Source of the DNA: Pseudomonas paraeruginosa PA7 | Lineage (GTDB): Bacteria > Pseudomonadota > Gammaproteobacteria > Pseudomonadales > Pseudomonadaceae | NCBI RefSeq assembly: GCF_000017205.1 | Contig: NC_009656.1 | Span: forward strand, 741,001-805,000 | Direction of reading: 5' to 3' | DNA length: 64,000 nt | Shown: piece by piece, positions 36,295 to 45,572 of the stretch | Numbering within the stretch: position 1 is the stretch's first letter | Layout of the letters: the number at the start of each line of letters is the position of its first letter | Made by a program: the position numbers and the translations under genes | Notes under the pieces: generated by a model | What the model saw: the letters and a program-made list of their open reading frames with translations, nothing else | What the model was told of the DNA's origin: nothing | Database searches by the model: none

Positions 36295-38133
36295 ATGGCC
36301 ACGAATAGCAATGGCAGCCTGACGCTCGACCTGGTCCTTCGCAGCGAAGGGTACAGGGCCGGGATGGACAAGGTTGGCAGGATCAACGATCAGAAAATGC
36401 GCGCCATGGAGGCGCGCGCGGAAAAGGCTGGCAAGGCTATCGGCAAAAGCCTGGACAGTTCGGCGCTGATTGCCAGCAGCGTGCTCGACCAGGCGCTGGA
36501 CATGTTGGGCAAGACCACCCGGCAGGCGGAGCAGGCGAAGAAGCCTGCGCAGAAAGCCCAGGACAAGGTGCTGGCCGAGTGGAAGACCCGGCAGAAGGAG
36601 CTGGGCGAAGCCTGGAAGAGCTATCGCGAGCCACTCCAGGATCTGTCCAAGCTCAACGAAGCACTACTGAAGAACTCCTCCGACAAGCTCGACAAGGCGC
36701 TGCTCAATCTCAGCGAGACCGGCAAGCTGTCGCTTGCCAACGTGGGCAAGACCGCCTACGCCGATGCCGCGCGCCTCGCCTCGCGGCAGATGACGCTGAT
36801 GCTGCTGGACGGGCTGTTTGGCTGGGTCGCCAGCGTCGGTACCGAGAAGCCCAAGGTCGACGACAAGGCGGGCAAGGGACTGGCGAAGGCCGGCGACGAC
36901 GAGAAGGAACAGCCGTCGCTCCAGTCGCAGGTCTTCAAGCAGTGGCTGTTGCAGATGAACAGTGTCTGGGGCGCCTACCGCGTGCCCCTGCAGGATATCT
37001 CCGGGATGACCGACGAGCTGTTCAGGAACGCGTCGGAGAAGCTCGAGAAGTCGCTGTTCAATTTCGCCACTACCGGAAAGCTGTCCTTGAGCAATTTCGC
37101 CAAGACGGTGATCGACGATGTCGCCCGGATCGCCGCGCGGCAGCTTTCAATGCTCGCTCTGGATGGACTGTTCGGCTGGTTGAATGACAAGGCCGGCATC
37201 ACCGAGGCGCAACTGGCCAGCCAGAAGCCCCATACCTCCCTACTGGAAAAGGCCCGTTCGGATGCGGGACAAGCGGCAGCGGGCGTTCCCGCAGCCCAGG
37301 GTGCCGCGCCAATACCGGCTGCGACTATGGATGTCGGTGCGATGGTGGCCACTGCTTCCGGGCAGACCGGGGATGGTTCCAAGGCATCGGGCGCGGATGC
37401 TTCGGTGAGCGCTGGCAAGCCGGTGGGCAGTTGGGTCGAACAGATGGACGCCTCCTGGGCGAGCCTGCGCGACCAGGCGCAGGACGTTTCGGGAATGATG
37501 GACACGCTGTTTACCAACGCCTTCACCAATATGGAGAACGCCCTGTTCACCTTTGCTACCACGGGCAAGCTGTCGTTCAAGGATTTCGCCGACTCGGTGA
37601 TCCAGGATATGGCGCGGATCGCCGCGCGGCAGGCGACGCTGCAGATCATCGGCGGCATCGTCGGTACGGTCAGCGGGTTCTTCGGTAGCGGCGCAACGGC
37701 GGGCTCGCGGATTTCCGACTACACCGGCGCGGACATGGCCAACTGGGTCAGCAAGCAACGCGCCGGAGGCATGCCTGGGTTCGCCAGGGGCGGTGCCTTC
37801 AACGATGGCATCCAGAGCGCGCCGGCGCTGTTCAGCATGGCCGGCGGTCGTCCGGCGCTGATCGGCGAGCGTGGGCCGGAAGCCATCATGCCGCTGAGCC
37901 GCGGTTCCGATGGCGTGCTCGGCGTGCGCGCGCTCGGCGGCGGCGAGGGGGGCAATGTCTTCAATTTCTCCACCAGCGTCAGCCTGGGCGGCAGCCGTGA
38001 GGGTGCGGCGACGGCCAGCGGCGACGTCGGTACGGGACAGCAGCTGGCGGGAATGATCAACGATGCCGCGCGCAACGTGGTGGCGCAGGAGCTGCGCCCC
38101 GGCGGCCTGGTATGGAGGATGGTGAATGGCTGA
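36295..38133 (+). CDS. F-pyocin tape measure protein with three repeated C-terminal motifs
   Basis: A 612-residue tape measure (lambda gpH class), short for this family, as expected for short F-pyocin tails. A module of about 70 residues occurs three times: about 106-178, 226-298 and 388-455. Each reads (W..)..QD.S-x6-LF-N...(..)L..F.TTGKLS..(F/V).....D.AR.A.RQ. In lambdoid tape measures this motif normally occurs once, near the C-terminus. The region after 455 is Gly-rich and ends in a typical phage tail C-terminus ([23 protein letters not shown]). Confidence 0.9.
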   Translation: MATNSNGSLTLDLVLRSEGYRAGMDKVGRINDQKMRAMEARAEKAGKAIGKSLDSSALIASSVLDQALDMLGKTTRQAEQAKKPAQKAQDKVLAEWKTRQKELGEAWKSYREPLQDLSKLNEALLKNSSDKLDKALLNLSETGKLSLANVGKTAYADAARLASRQMTLMLLDGLFGWVASVGTEKPKVDDKAGKGLAKAGDDEKEQPSLQSQVFKQWLLQMNSVWGAYRVPLQDISGMTDELFRNASEKLEKSLFNFATTGKLSLSNFAKTVIDDVARIAARQLSMLALDGLFGWLNDKAGITEAQLASQKPHTSLLEKARSDAGQAAAGVPAAQGAAPIPAATMDVGAMVATASGQTGDGSKASGADASVSAGKPVGSWVEQMDASWASLRDQAQDVSGMMDTLFTNAFTNMENALFTFATTGKLSFKDFADSVIQDMARIAARQATLQIIGGIVGTVSGFFGSGATAGSRISDYTGADMANWVSKQRAGGMPGFARGGAFNDGIQSAPALFSMAGGRPALIGERGPEAIMPLSRGSDGVLGVRALGGGEGGNVFNFSTSVSLGGSREGAATASGDVGTGQQLAGMINDAARNVVAQELRPGGLVWRMVNG

Positions 38134-38467
38134 TCTGGAACGCTTTACCTGGGACATCTCGATCGATTCCGCCGGCCAGGCGAACCAACTGGTGCGCCAG
38201 GTGCAGTACGGCGGCGGCTACAGCCAGGCGCTCGGCGACGGGCTGAACAACCTCAGCGAGACCTGGCAGGTTTCGCGTACCGGCGATCTCGCGCTGATCG
38301 GCCCGATCCGCGACTTCCTCAAGCGCCACGGCGGCTACCGCTCGTTCCTCTGGACCTTGCCCACTGGCGAACCGGTACGGGTGCGCGCCCAGGGCTGGCA
38401 ATTGCGGCCGCGCGGCAACGGCGTGTTCACCCTGAGCACCACCTTCCAGCAAGTCTTCAACCCGTGA
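38126..38467 (+). CDS. F-pyocin minor tail protein M
   Basis: A 113-residue protein of the lambda gpM family (tail tip), with the typical [17 protein letters not shown] segment (about 28-44) and FLWTLPTGE. It overlaps the tape measure stop by 8 nt and lies 7 nt before the L gene. It helps to close the tube at the tip complex. Confidence 0.92.
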   Translation: MADLERFTWDISIDSAGQANQLVRQVQYGGGYSQALGDGLNNLSETWQVSRTGDLALIGPIRDFLKRHGGYRSFLWTLPTGEPVRVRAQGWQLRPRGNGVFTLSTTFQQVFNP

Positions 38468-38474
38468 GGTAAGC

Positions 38475-39170
38475 ATGACCATCACAGCCGATGACCAGGC
38501 CCTCGAACCGGGGGCGCTGGTGCGTCTGTTCGACCTGGATTGCACCGGGTTCGGCGGCGAGATGCTGCGCTTCCACGGCCACCTGCAGCAGGGGCCGATC
38601 CACTGGCAGGGCAACGCCTACCAAGCTTGGCCACTGGAGGCGCGCGGCTTCGAGCAGCGCGGCGACGGCCGGGCCAGTTCGCCGACCCTTAGCGTGGGCA
38701 ACATCGACGGCAGCATCAGCGCGCTCTGCCTGTTCTTCGATGGCCTGGTAGGCGCGCGCCTGACCGTGCGCGAGACCTATGCGCACTACCTGGATGAGGC
38801 CAACTTCGCCGAAGGCAACCCGCAGGCCGACCCCTCCCAGGAGCGCCTGAACATCTGGTTCCTCGAGCAGAAGACCGCCGAGAACAGCGTCCAGGTGACC
38901 TGGGAGCTGTCCGCTCCGCCGGACTTCCAGGGCCAGCAGATCCCGGCACGGCAGATCACCTCGCTGTGCCACTGGTGCATCACCAACGAGTACCGCGGGC
39001 AGGACTGCAACTACACCGGCACGGCGATGTTCGATGCCGACGGCAATCCGGTGGACGATCCGGCGCTGGACCGCTGCGGCGGCCGGGTCAGCGATTGCAA
39101 GCTGCGCTTCGGCGCGGACAACCCGCTTTCTCACGGCGGTTTCGCCGGCGCCGGCCTGGTCAGGATGTGA
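38475..39170 (+). CDS. F-pyocin minor tail protein L (Fe-S protein)
   Basis: A 231-residue lambda gpL homologue. The C-terminal domain contains clustered Cys residues ([19 protein letters not shown]; about 165-210), which in lambda L ligate a 4Fe-4S cluster. It is a tail-tip component with M, K, I and J. It ends 2 nt before the K gene. Confidence 0.93.
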   Translation: MTITADDQALEPGALVRLFDLDCTGFGGEMLRFHGHLQQGPIHWQGNAYQAWPLEARGFEQRGDGRASSPTLSVGNIDGSISALCLFFDGLVGARLTVRETYAHYLDEANFAEGNPQADPSQERLNIWFLEQKTAENSVQVTWELSAPPDFQGQQIPARQITSLCHWCITNEYRGQDCNYTGTAMFDADGNPVDDPALDRCGGRVSDCKLRFGADNPLSHGGFAGAGLVRM

Positions 39171-39172
39171 GC

Positions 39173-39943
39173 ATGGAACTGAGCCGCAGTCTGCAGCGGG
39201 CCATCGCTGAGCACGCCGCCCGCGAGCATCCGCGCGAGTGCTGCGGGCTGATCGTTCGCGGTACGCGCCAGCGCCGCTACCTGGCCTGTCGCAACGCCGC
39301 GGGATCGCCCAGCGAGCACTTCGTGATCGATCACCAGGACTGGTGCGCCGCCGAGGACCAGGGCGAGGTCCTGGCCATCGTCCACAGCCACCCGGACGTT
39401 CCGGCCACGCCGAGCATGGCCGACCGCGTCAGCTGCGAACTGCACGGCCTGCCCTGGGTGATCCTGTCCTGGCCGGAAGGCGATGTCGCGCACCTGGCGC
39501 CGGAAGGCTACCAGGCGCCGCTGCTCGGCCGCGAGTTCGCCCACGGCGTGCTCGACTGCTGGAGCCTCTGTCGCGACTGGTACCGCCGCGAGGCCGGGCT
39601 GGAGCTTCCGGACTATCCGCGTCGCGATGGCTGGTGGGAAACCGGCGAGAGCCTCTACGAACAGCATTACGCGGCGGCCGGGTTCCGGCCGGTGCCGCTG
39701 GCCGAGATCCGCCGCGGCGACATGCTGGTGATGCAGGTCGGGAGGGCGTTGCACCCCAACCATGCGGGCATCTACCTGGGCAATGACTGGCGCCTGGACA
39801 GCGAGCCGGCCCAGGCGCTCGGCGGCGACGGGCCGTTCCTGCTGCACCACCTGTACGGACGGCTGTCGACCCGAGACGTGTTCGGCGGACCCTGGATCGA
39901 ACGCACGCGCCTGGTCTTGCGGCACACGCGGATGCCGCAGTGA
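39173..39943 (+). CDS. F-pyocin tail-tip protein K (JAB/NlpC-P60)
   Basis: A 256-residue two-domain protein. The N-terminal JAB/MPN-type metalloprotease domain has VHSHPDVPATPS plus the Asp downstream (about 65-80). The C-terminal NlpC/P60 domain has Cys in LDCWSLCRDWYRR (about 128) and His in HPNHAGIYLG (about 195). Lambda gpK has the same architecture. Likely roles are processing of tail-tip components and a local cut in peptidoglycan. Confidence 0.92.
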   Translation: MELSRSLQRAIAEHAAREHPRECCGLIVRGTRQRRYLACRNAAGSPSEHFVIDHQDWCAAEDQGEVLAIVHSHPDVPATPSMADRVSCELHGLPWVILSWPEGDVAHLAPEGYQAPLLGREFAHGVLDCWSLCRDWYRREAGLELPDYPRRDGWWETGESLYEQHYAAAGFRPVPLAEIRRGDMLVMQVGRALHPNHAGIYLGNDWRLDSEPAQALGGDGPFLLHHLYGRLSTRDVFGGPWIERTRLVLRHTRMPQ

Positions 39944-39997
39944 ACGACATATTCAAGCGAGCCGTCGGAATCGGCTCTTCACGAGAGGAACAGGTCC

Positions 39998-40600
39998 ATG
40001 AGTGACACCCTGAGTCAGGGCCTCACCACCATCCGTCTGTACGGGGTTCTGGGCAAGCGCTTCGGCCGCATGCACGGCCGGTTGTTGGAAAGCGGCACGG
40101 TACGCGAGGCGATGAGTGCCTTGAAGCACACCATGGAGGGATTCGAGACGTTCATGCGCGAGGCGGAGTCGAAAGGGCTGACCTTCGCCGTGTTCCGCGG
40201 GCGTACCAACCTGTCCGGCGAGCAACTGGACATGCGCGGACGCGAGGATATCCGCATCGTGCCGTTGGTGATCGGGAGCAAGCAGGCGGGGCTTTTCCAG
40301 ACGATTCTGGGGGCTGCTTTGATTGTCGTGGGTGGATTCACGACGTTCTTCTCCGGTGGAACCAGTTCGTTCCTGGTAACCGTTGGAGTCAGCATGTTGG
40401 CGGGCGGCGTCATGCAGATGCTCAGTCCCCAACCCAAGGGCCTGAAAGGCCGCGAGGCCCCCGAGAACGCCCCCAGCTATGCCTTCGGCGGCCCGGTCAA
40501 CACCATCGCCCAGGGCCATCCGGTCGGCGTGCTCTACGGCAAGCGTCGCATCGGCGGCGCGGTGATCAGCGCCGGCATCTATGCCGAGGACCGGCTGTAG
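39998..40600 (+). CDS. F-pyocin tail assembly protein I
   Basis: A 200-residue lambda gpI-like protein. The N-terminal ubiquitin-like domain (about 10-90) is followed by two hydrophobic, Gly-rich segments (about 98-150). The C-terminal region AFGGPVNTIAQGHPVGVLYGKRRIGG is the family signature. It is needed to assemble the tip with J and is probably removed from the mature tail. Confidence 0.92.
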   Translation: MSDTLSQGLTTIRLYGVLGKRFGRMHGRLLESGTVREAMSALKHTMEGFETFMREAESKGLTFAVFRGRTNLSGEQLDMRGREDIRIVPLVIGSKQAGLFQTILGAALIVVGGFTTFFSGGTSSFLVTVGVSMLAGGVMQMLSPQPKGLKGREAPENAPSYAFGGPVNTIAQGHPVGVLYGKRRIGGAVISAGIYAEDRL

Positions 40601-40618
40601 CCGGCAACGCCGTAACAG

Positions 40619-40643
40619 GCCCGCCATGCGCGGGCGTTTTTTT
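40619..40643 (+). terminator. Terminator-like hairpin before the J gene
   Basis: GCCCGC and GCGGGC pair around CATGC, followed by G and seven T residues, 5 nt before the GAAGG ribosome site. Confidence 0.75.
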
Positions 40644-40658
40644 GCCTGAAGGAACGTC

Positions 40659-43600
40659 ATGAACAAGACCATCACGGGCCACAAGGGTGGCAGCAAGAAG
40701 CCGCGCCAGCCGGTGGAGATGCCGGACTCGGTGCGCTCGATCGCGCGGGCGAAGATTCTCCTGGCACTGGGCGAAGGCGAGTTCGACGGTGGCGTCGACG
40801 GCCGTTCGATCTACCTGGACGATACGCCGCTGCTGGCGGCGGACGGCTCGGTGAACTTCCCCGGAGTGACCTGGGAGTTCCGTCCGGGCTCGGTGGACCA
40901 GGAGCACATTGCCGGTGTGCCCGCCGTGGAAAACGAACTGGCGGTCGGCGTCGAGCTCAAGAGTGACGCGCCCTGGGTCCGCGCGGTGAGCAACACCCAG
41001 CTCTCGGCGGTGCGCCTGCGCCTGTCCTGGCCGGCTATCCAGCGCCAGCAGGAAAACGGTGACGTGGTCGGCTACCGAATCGACTATGCGATCGACATCG
41101 CCGTCGACGGCGGTGCCTGGCAGGAAGCGCTGAAGGCTTCGCTGGACGACAAGTCCACCAGCCGCTACGAGCGCTCCCACCGTGTCGATCTGCCGGAGGC
41201 GCGGAGCGGCTGGCAGGTGCGCGTGCGCCGCCTGACGCCGAACCAGAACAACAACCGCATCGCCGACACCATGCGGGTCGAGGCGATCACCGAGGTGATC
41301 GACGCCAAGCTGCGCTACCCGAACACCGCGCTGCTGTTCGTCGAGTTCGATGCCAGCCAGTTCCAGAGCATTCCGCAGATATCGGTGGAAGCGCGCGGCC
41401 GGCGGGTGCGGGTGCCGAGCAACTACGATCCGCAGACCCGTAGCTACAGCGGCACCTGGGACGGCTCGTTCAAGTCGGCCTGGACCAGCAACCCGGCCTG
41501 GCACTGGTACGACATCGTGTTGCACAAGCGCTTCGGCCTCGGTCGGCGGATCGACGCGAGCATGGTCGACAAGTGGTCGCTGTACCGCATCGCCCAGTAC
41601 TGCGACCAGTCGGTACCCGACGGCAAGGGCGGCCAGGAGCCGCGCTTCAGCTGCAACCTGTACCTGCAGAGTCGCGCCGAAGCCTGGACCGTGCTGCGCG
41701 ACCTGGCAGCGATCTTCCGCGGCATGTCCTACTGGTCCGGCGCGGAAATGGTGGCGGTGGCCGACATGCCGGAGGACGAGGCCTACACCTTCTCGCCGTC
41801 GAACACCGTGCGCGGCGACGACGGCAGCCACTTCAACTACAGCAGCAGCCGCCAGCGCGACCGTCACACCCTGGCCCTGGTCAACTACGACAATCCGGGC
41901 AACGGCTACCAGAGCCAGCCGGTGGCGGTGAACAATGACCGCGCGCAGCGCCGCTACGGCATCAGTCAATTGGAGATCACCGCGATCGGCTGCACCTCCG
42001 AGGGCGAGGCGCAGCGGCGTGGCCAGTGGGCGCTGCTGACCGAGGAGCTGGAGCAGGACGCGGTGACCTTCCGTACCGGCATGGATGGCCGCGGGCTGGC
42101 GCCGGGGAAGATCATCGCCGTAGCCGACCCGGTCAAGTCCGGTAAGCAGATTGGCGGACGCCTGAGCGCGGTGGATGGCCGCGCGCTGACCCTCGACCGC
42201 GACGTCGAGGCGCGGCCCGGCGATCGCCTGCTGGTCAACCTGCCGAACGGCAAGGCCGAGGCGCGCACCGTCCAGTCGGTGGTCGGCCGTGTGCTGAGCG
42301 TGACCGCCGCCTATTCGGAGACGCCTCGGCCCCAGGGGCAGTGGGCGCTGCAGAGCAACAGCCTGACCACCCAGCGCTTCCGCATCATGAGCATCACCCG
42401 GCCGGAGGACAATCTCTTCGAGATCACCGCGTTGCAGCACAACGCGAGCAAGTTCGACGCCATCGACAACGGTGCGCGCATCGAGGCACCGCCGGTCACC
42501 AGCATTCCGCCGGGTGTGCAGGCGCCGCCGCAGAACGTGCGGATCAAGGCTTTCACCAAGGTCGACCAGGGGTTGGCGGTGACCAGCCTGTCGGCTTCCT
42601 GGGACGCCGCGCCGAACGCGGTGGCCTACGAGGCCGAATGGCGCAAGGACTCGGGCAACTGGGTGCGGGTGCCGCGAACCTCGGCGCTCGGTTTCGACGT
42701 GCCGGGCATCTATGCCGGTCGCTACCTGGTGCGGGTGCGCGCGCTGAACGTGATGGAGGTCGGCTCGGTCTACGCCAGCAGCGTGGAAACCGCTCTCGAG
42801 GGCAAGACCACGCCGCCGCCGGCGCTGGCCTACCTGCGCTGCGTGGCCGGTCCCTGGCGCATCGGCCTGGAGTGGGGGTTCCCGGCCAGCGGCGCGGCGG
42901 ACACCGCCTACACCGAGATCCAGCAGTCCGCCACGCCCGGCGGCAGTGAGGAGACCGCACGGGCGCTGGGCCTGTTCGCCTACCCAGGCAATACCCACCT
43001 GGTATCGCCGATACCGGCCGGCGAACGGCTGGCGTTCCGCGGTCGCTTGATCGACCGTAGCGGCAACGTCGGCGCCTGGTCGAACTGGGTCACCGGCACC
43101 AGCTCCAGTGACGCCAGCGAATACAACCAGTTGATCACCCAGGAGTACGTCGAGTCGGCGCTGGGCCAGCAGTTCTTCTCCGATATCGAGCGGATGCAGG
43201 TGGATATCGGCGGCTTGCAGAAGCAGGTCGGCGACCTCGCCGACGTTCTGCTGTACGACCCGGCCAAGGTCTACGCGAAGAACGACATGGTGCGACAGGG
43301 GCAGCGGCTGTACCAGGCCCTGAAGGCTGTGCCGGCGAAGACGGCGCCGCCGAACGCGGCCTACTGGTCCGATATCGGCCAGTCGCTGGAAACCGCCAAC
43401 GGGCTGGCGCAGCAGGTGGCGAGCCATACCGCTGAAATCAGCGAACTCGACGGCAGCCTTACCGCCCAGGCATCGCGCCTTGGCGTATTGCAGGCGGCGA
43501 CCCGTGACGACGCGGATGACGGCAATGGCGCCATGGCCGATGCCCTGCGCGGCTGGAAGACCGTTGCCCGGGCAGCCCAGGAGGAAACCGTACGGGCCAC

Positions 43601-44324
43601 CGAAAACGAGGCCCAGGCCACTCGCACGACGCTACTGGAGGCGCGCACCGCCGATGCCGAAGGGCGAATCGCCACGGTGGAACGGGTCGCGACCAGCGAT
43701 CGCCAGGCCACCGCGCAACGTCTGGACAAGCTCTCGGCCTCTATCGGTGGCACCGCAGCCAGTCTGCAGAGCGAACAGACCGCCCGCGCCAACGCCGACA
43801 GCGCCCTCGCACAGCGGATCGACACCGTGCAGGCGCGCACCGACACCAATAGCGCGGCGATCCAGACCACCTCCCAGGCGGTCGCCTCGCTGGATGGCAA
43901 CGTCAAGGCGATGTACAGCGTGAAGCTCCAGGCGCATGCCAACGGGCAGAAGTATGCGGCGGGGTGGCAGCTGGGGTTCGACAGTGGAACCAGTGTGTCG
44001 ACCATGGCGTTTCAGGCGGATCGGTTTATCTTTTTTGATAGTTCGAGTGGGGCTGTTGCTGCTCCGGTTTCGATCGTCGGTGGGAAGATATTCATCAATA
44101 GCGCGATCATCAAAGATGGCTCAATAACCAGCGCAAAAATAGAAGATTCGCTTCAGTCAGAAAACTATGAATCCGGCACTCGGGGGTGGCGTATTGATAA
44201 GTCTGGGAGCTTTGAGCTTAATGGTGAGGAAACTGGTCTCCGTAGAGTTTTACGCCCAAATTATGATCGATACTACGATACGCAGAGCGGAATCTTGGTA
44301 ATTGAAATCGGAGAGCTGGCATGA
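40659..44324 (+). CDS. F-pyocin central tip protein / host specificity protein J
   Basis: A 1221-residue lambda gpJ homologue. The N-terminal tip-attachment region (about 1-600) is followed by fibronectin-type III-like domains (about 615-810), a long helical/coiled stalk (about 830-1080) and a DUF1983-like domain (MYSVKLQAHANGQKYAAGWQLGF onward, about 1085-1160). The last 60-110 residues, from about 43990, are encoded by visibly AT-rich DNA unlike the rest, which points to a swapped tip. It contacts the receptor together with the downstream cassette. It overlaps the next gene by 4 nt. Confidence 0.93.
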   Translation: MNKTITGHKGGSKKPRQPVEMPDSVRSIARAKILLALGEGEFDGGVDGRSIYLDDTPLLAADGSVNFPGVTWEFRPGSVDQEHIAGVPAVENELAVGVELKSDAPWVRAVSNTQLSAVRLRLSWPAIQRQQENGDVVGYRIDYAIDIAVDGGAWQEALKASLDDKSTSRYERSHRVDLPEARSGWQVRVRRLTPNQNNNRIADTMRVEAITEVIDAKLRYPNTALLFVEFDASQFQSIPQISVEARGRRVRVPSNYDPQTRSYSGTWDGSFKSAWTSNPAWHWYDIVLHKRFGLGRRIDASMVDKWSLYRIAQYCDQSVPDGKGGQEPRFSCNLYLQSRAEAWTVLRDLAAIFRGMSYWSGAEMVAVADMPEDEAYTFSPSNTVRGDDGSHFNYSSSRQRDRHTLALVNYDNPGNGYQSQPVAVNNDRAQRRYGISQLEITAIGCTSEGEAQRRGQWALLTEELEQDAVTFRTGMDGRGLAPGKIIAVADPVKSGKQIGGRLSAVDGRALTLDRDVEARPGDRLLVNLPNGKAEARTVQSVVGRVLSVTAAYSETPRPQGQWALQSNSLTTQRFRIMSITRPEDNLFEITALQHNASKFDAIDNGARIEAPPVTSIPPGVQAPPQNVRIKAFTKVDQGLAVTSLSASWDAAPNAVAYEAEWRKDSGNWVRVPRTSALGFDVPGIYAGRYLVRVRALNVMEVGSVYASSVETALEGKTTPPPALAYLRCVAGPWRIGLEWGFPASGAADTAYTEIQQSATPGGSEETARALGLFAYPGNTHLVSPIPAGERLAFRGRLIDRSGNVGAWSNWVTGTSSSDASEYNQLITQEYVESALGQQFFSDIERMQVDIGGLQKQVGDLADVLLYDPAKVYAKNDMVRQGQRLYQALKAVPAKTAPPNAAYWSDIGQSLETANGLAQQVASHTAEISELDGSLTAQASRLGVLQAATRDDADDGNGAMADALRGWKTVARAAQEETVRATENEAQATRTTLLEARTADAEGRIATVERVATSDRQATAQRLDKLSASIGGTAASLQSEQTARANADSALAQRIDTVQARTDTNSAAIQTTSQAVASLDGNVKAMYSVKLQAHANGQKYAAGWQLGFDSGTSVSTMAFQADRFIFFDSSSGAVAAPVSIVGGKIFINSAIIKDGSITSAKIEDSLQSENYESGTRGWRIDKSGSFELNGEETGLRRVLRPNYDRYYDTQSGILVIEIGELA

Positions 44325-44617
44325 CTGTTGGGCTTCGCCTGAGGGACGCAAGAACTGGTACTTCGAAGCTGGATATAGGTGACTTTACCGTTAGTGTGGT
44401 GTACCAAGAGGAAATCATTGTTCAGTTGCCTGGGCGAGTTGAGGTTCCAGGCGTGAATCCTACTGAATATGGTGCTTTTTTCATTCCTCCCTCATATGGT
44501 TCATCAGTTTATAGGTATATGCCTTGGGTCAAGGTAGAGACTGGTAGTGTGGTGTGGACGCTCGCCAGTGATGGAGGAAAAGTGCCATGGCTTTTGATTG
44601 TCGTGAGGTATAGATGA
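44321..44617 (+). CDS. F-pyocin variable-cassette protein, 98 residues
   Basis: A small beta-rich protein with no signal or membrane segment; I do not recognise a named family. The opening GLRLRDARTGTSKLDIGDFTVSVV resembles short phage proteins encoded after J that carry a 'property of X' beta strand pattern. It overlaps J (ATGA) and the next gene (ATGA), so the three are translationally coupled. The DNA is markedly AT-rich. Position suggests a tail-tip or receptor-binding accessory. Confidence 0.6.
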   Translation: MTVGLRLRDARTGTSKLDIGDFTVSVVYQEEIIVQLPGRVEVPGVNPTEYGAFFIPPSYGSSVYRYMPWVKVETGSVVWTLASDGGKVPWLLIVVRYR

Positions 44618-45318
44618 TGCCCGTTGGTTTTAGAGTTAGGGGGAGTGCAGGACAGATTCAAATTTCCGACGCTTCGTATAATTATATGGTCACGCGCCAG
44701 GGTGGTTTCGACTCAAGTAATTACGTGTTGGGTGATGATCACGTTGTGGCGTTTTCCAAGCCTATAAATAGTGTGGAGCCTCCTCTGATCTTTCTGCGTT
44801 TTAACTCTGCCTATGTAATGATGGGGGGGTTTTCCCTGACGGGAAGGCCTGGGGAATGGACCGGTTTTTCCATGTGGCTTGGCTGGGTCAACGAAAACGG
44901 CTCTGGTATTGCACCCATGCCATGCTCTGGTGATTGGTTTGCTGCTTCGACCAAAGTAGAGAAATCAAATGAGCTCGTAGGTATTCGTATTCGAAATGGA
45001 AAAAGTGGCGAGATCGTGTATGACAGCGGTTACCCTTTGGTCAAGTTTCTTTCGCAGGAGTCAAATTTTACTCCGGCAGGTAGAATACATCATACATGGT
45101 TAATATATAAAGTTGGTAGGCCGGCGCGGTCTTTTTTTTTGGCTAATACTCTCGCTGGATCTGTGGGGAGATTTGGTAAGTATGACGAGGTTTGGATGCA
45201 GGTAGGGCAGATAGCGAGCGAGCCGTCGACACTGTATCTTTATTTTTTGAGCAGGCTCTCATCTCCTCCATATCAATCTCATATGTGGACAGCTCTTTTT
45301 GCCTCGTATGATATGTAA
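44614..45318 (+). CDS. F-pyocin putative receptor-binding protein, 234 residues
   Basis: A beta-rich protein of unknown family encoded by AT-rich DNA. Its first 30 residues (GFRVRGSAGQIQISDASYNYM) show the same style of opening as the 98-residue neighbour, suggesting that the two are related or stack on each other. Rich in Gly, Ser, Trp and Tyr, as in carbohydrate-binding tips. It starts at 44614 or 44617. It is the most likely specificity determinant of this F-pyocin apart from J; that is inferred from position and base composition. Confidence 0.6.
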   Translation: MMPVGFRVRGSAGQIQISDASYNYMVTRQGGFDSSNYVLGDDHVVAFSKPINSVEPPLIFLRFNSAYVMMGGFSLTGRPGEWTGFSMWLGWVNENGSGIAPMPCSGDWFAASTKVEKSNELVGIRIRNGKSGEIVYDSGYPLVKFLSQESNFTPAGRIHHTWLIYKVGRPARSFFLANTLAGSVGRFGKYDEVWMQVGQIASEPSTLYLYFLSRLSSPPYQSHMWTALFASYDM

Positions 45319-45336
45319 TGGTTATGAGGAGATAAT

Positions 45337-45515
45337 ATGCCTTGGTATTCCATTGGGCACGATCTCTTTTGTCCCAAACCGTGCCTGGATGATTGGAAGT
45401 GGTATGTTCAAGCTCGGCACCATGTCGAACTACAGCGCCTAGATCGCCAAGGTCGAAGCGGTCAAGGCGAGCCACTCATTGCCTGTGCGAGCGACTCCCG
45501 AAGCGCCATGATTCG
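45337..45515 (+). pseudogene. Relic of a fibre cassette: fibre start joined to end of a chaperone-like gene
   Basis: ATG 45337 follows AGGAGA and begins like the intact fibre gene at 45573 (MPWYS, then GTISFVP in the next frame versus GTVSVVP), but one inserted base shifts the frame. From about 45403 the DNA instead matches the 3' end of the last F gene (about 47070-47130): the amino acid pattern LGTMSNYSA-stop-IAKVEAVK corresponds to AGTEPDYSGWIAKVEEIK, with the Trp codon mutated to TAG. The middle has been deleted. A terminator follows at 45532. Confidence 0.65.
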
Positions 45516-45531
45516 GGGTAGAACCTGACCA

Positions 45532-45555
45532 AGCCCGCGGCTCGCGGGCTTTTTA
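45532..45555 (+). terminator. Terminator-like hairpin after the relic
   Basis: AGCCCGCG-GCT-CGCGGGCT followed by TTTTAATTAT, 3 nt before the GGAGA ribosome site of the intact fibre gene. Confidence 0.8.
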
Positions 45556-45572
45556 ATTATCTGGAGAATGTC

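Noticed and set aside
40566..43427. 953-codon open frame antisense to the J gene
   Set aside because: High-GC codon use leaves long stop-free antisense frames; the product is low-complexity (Arg, His, Val, Gln) and the sense strand encodes a clear lambda J homologue.
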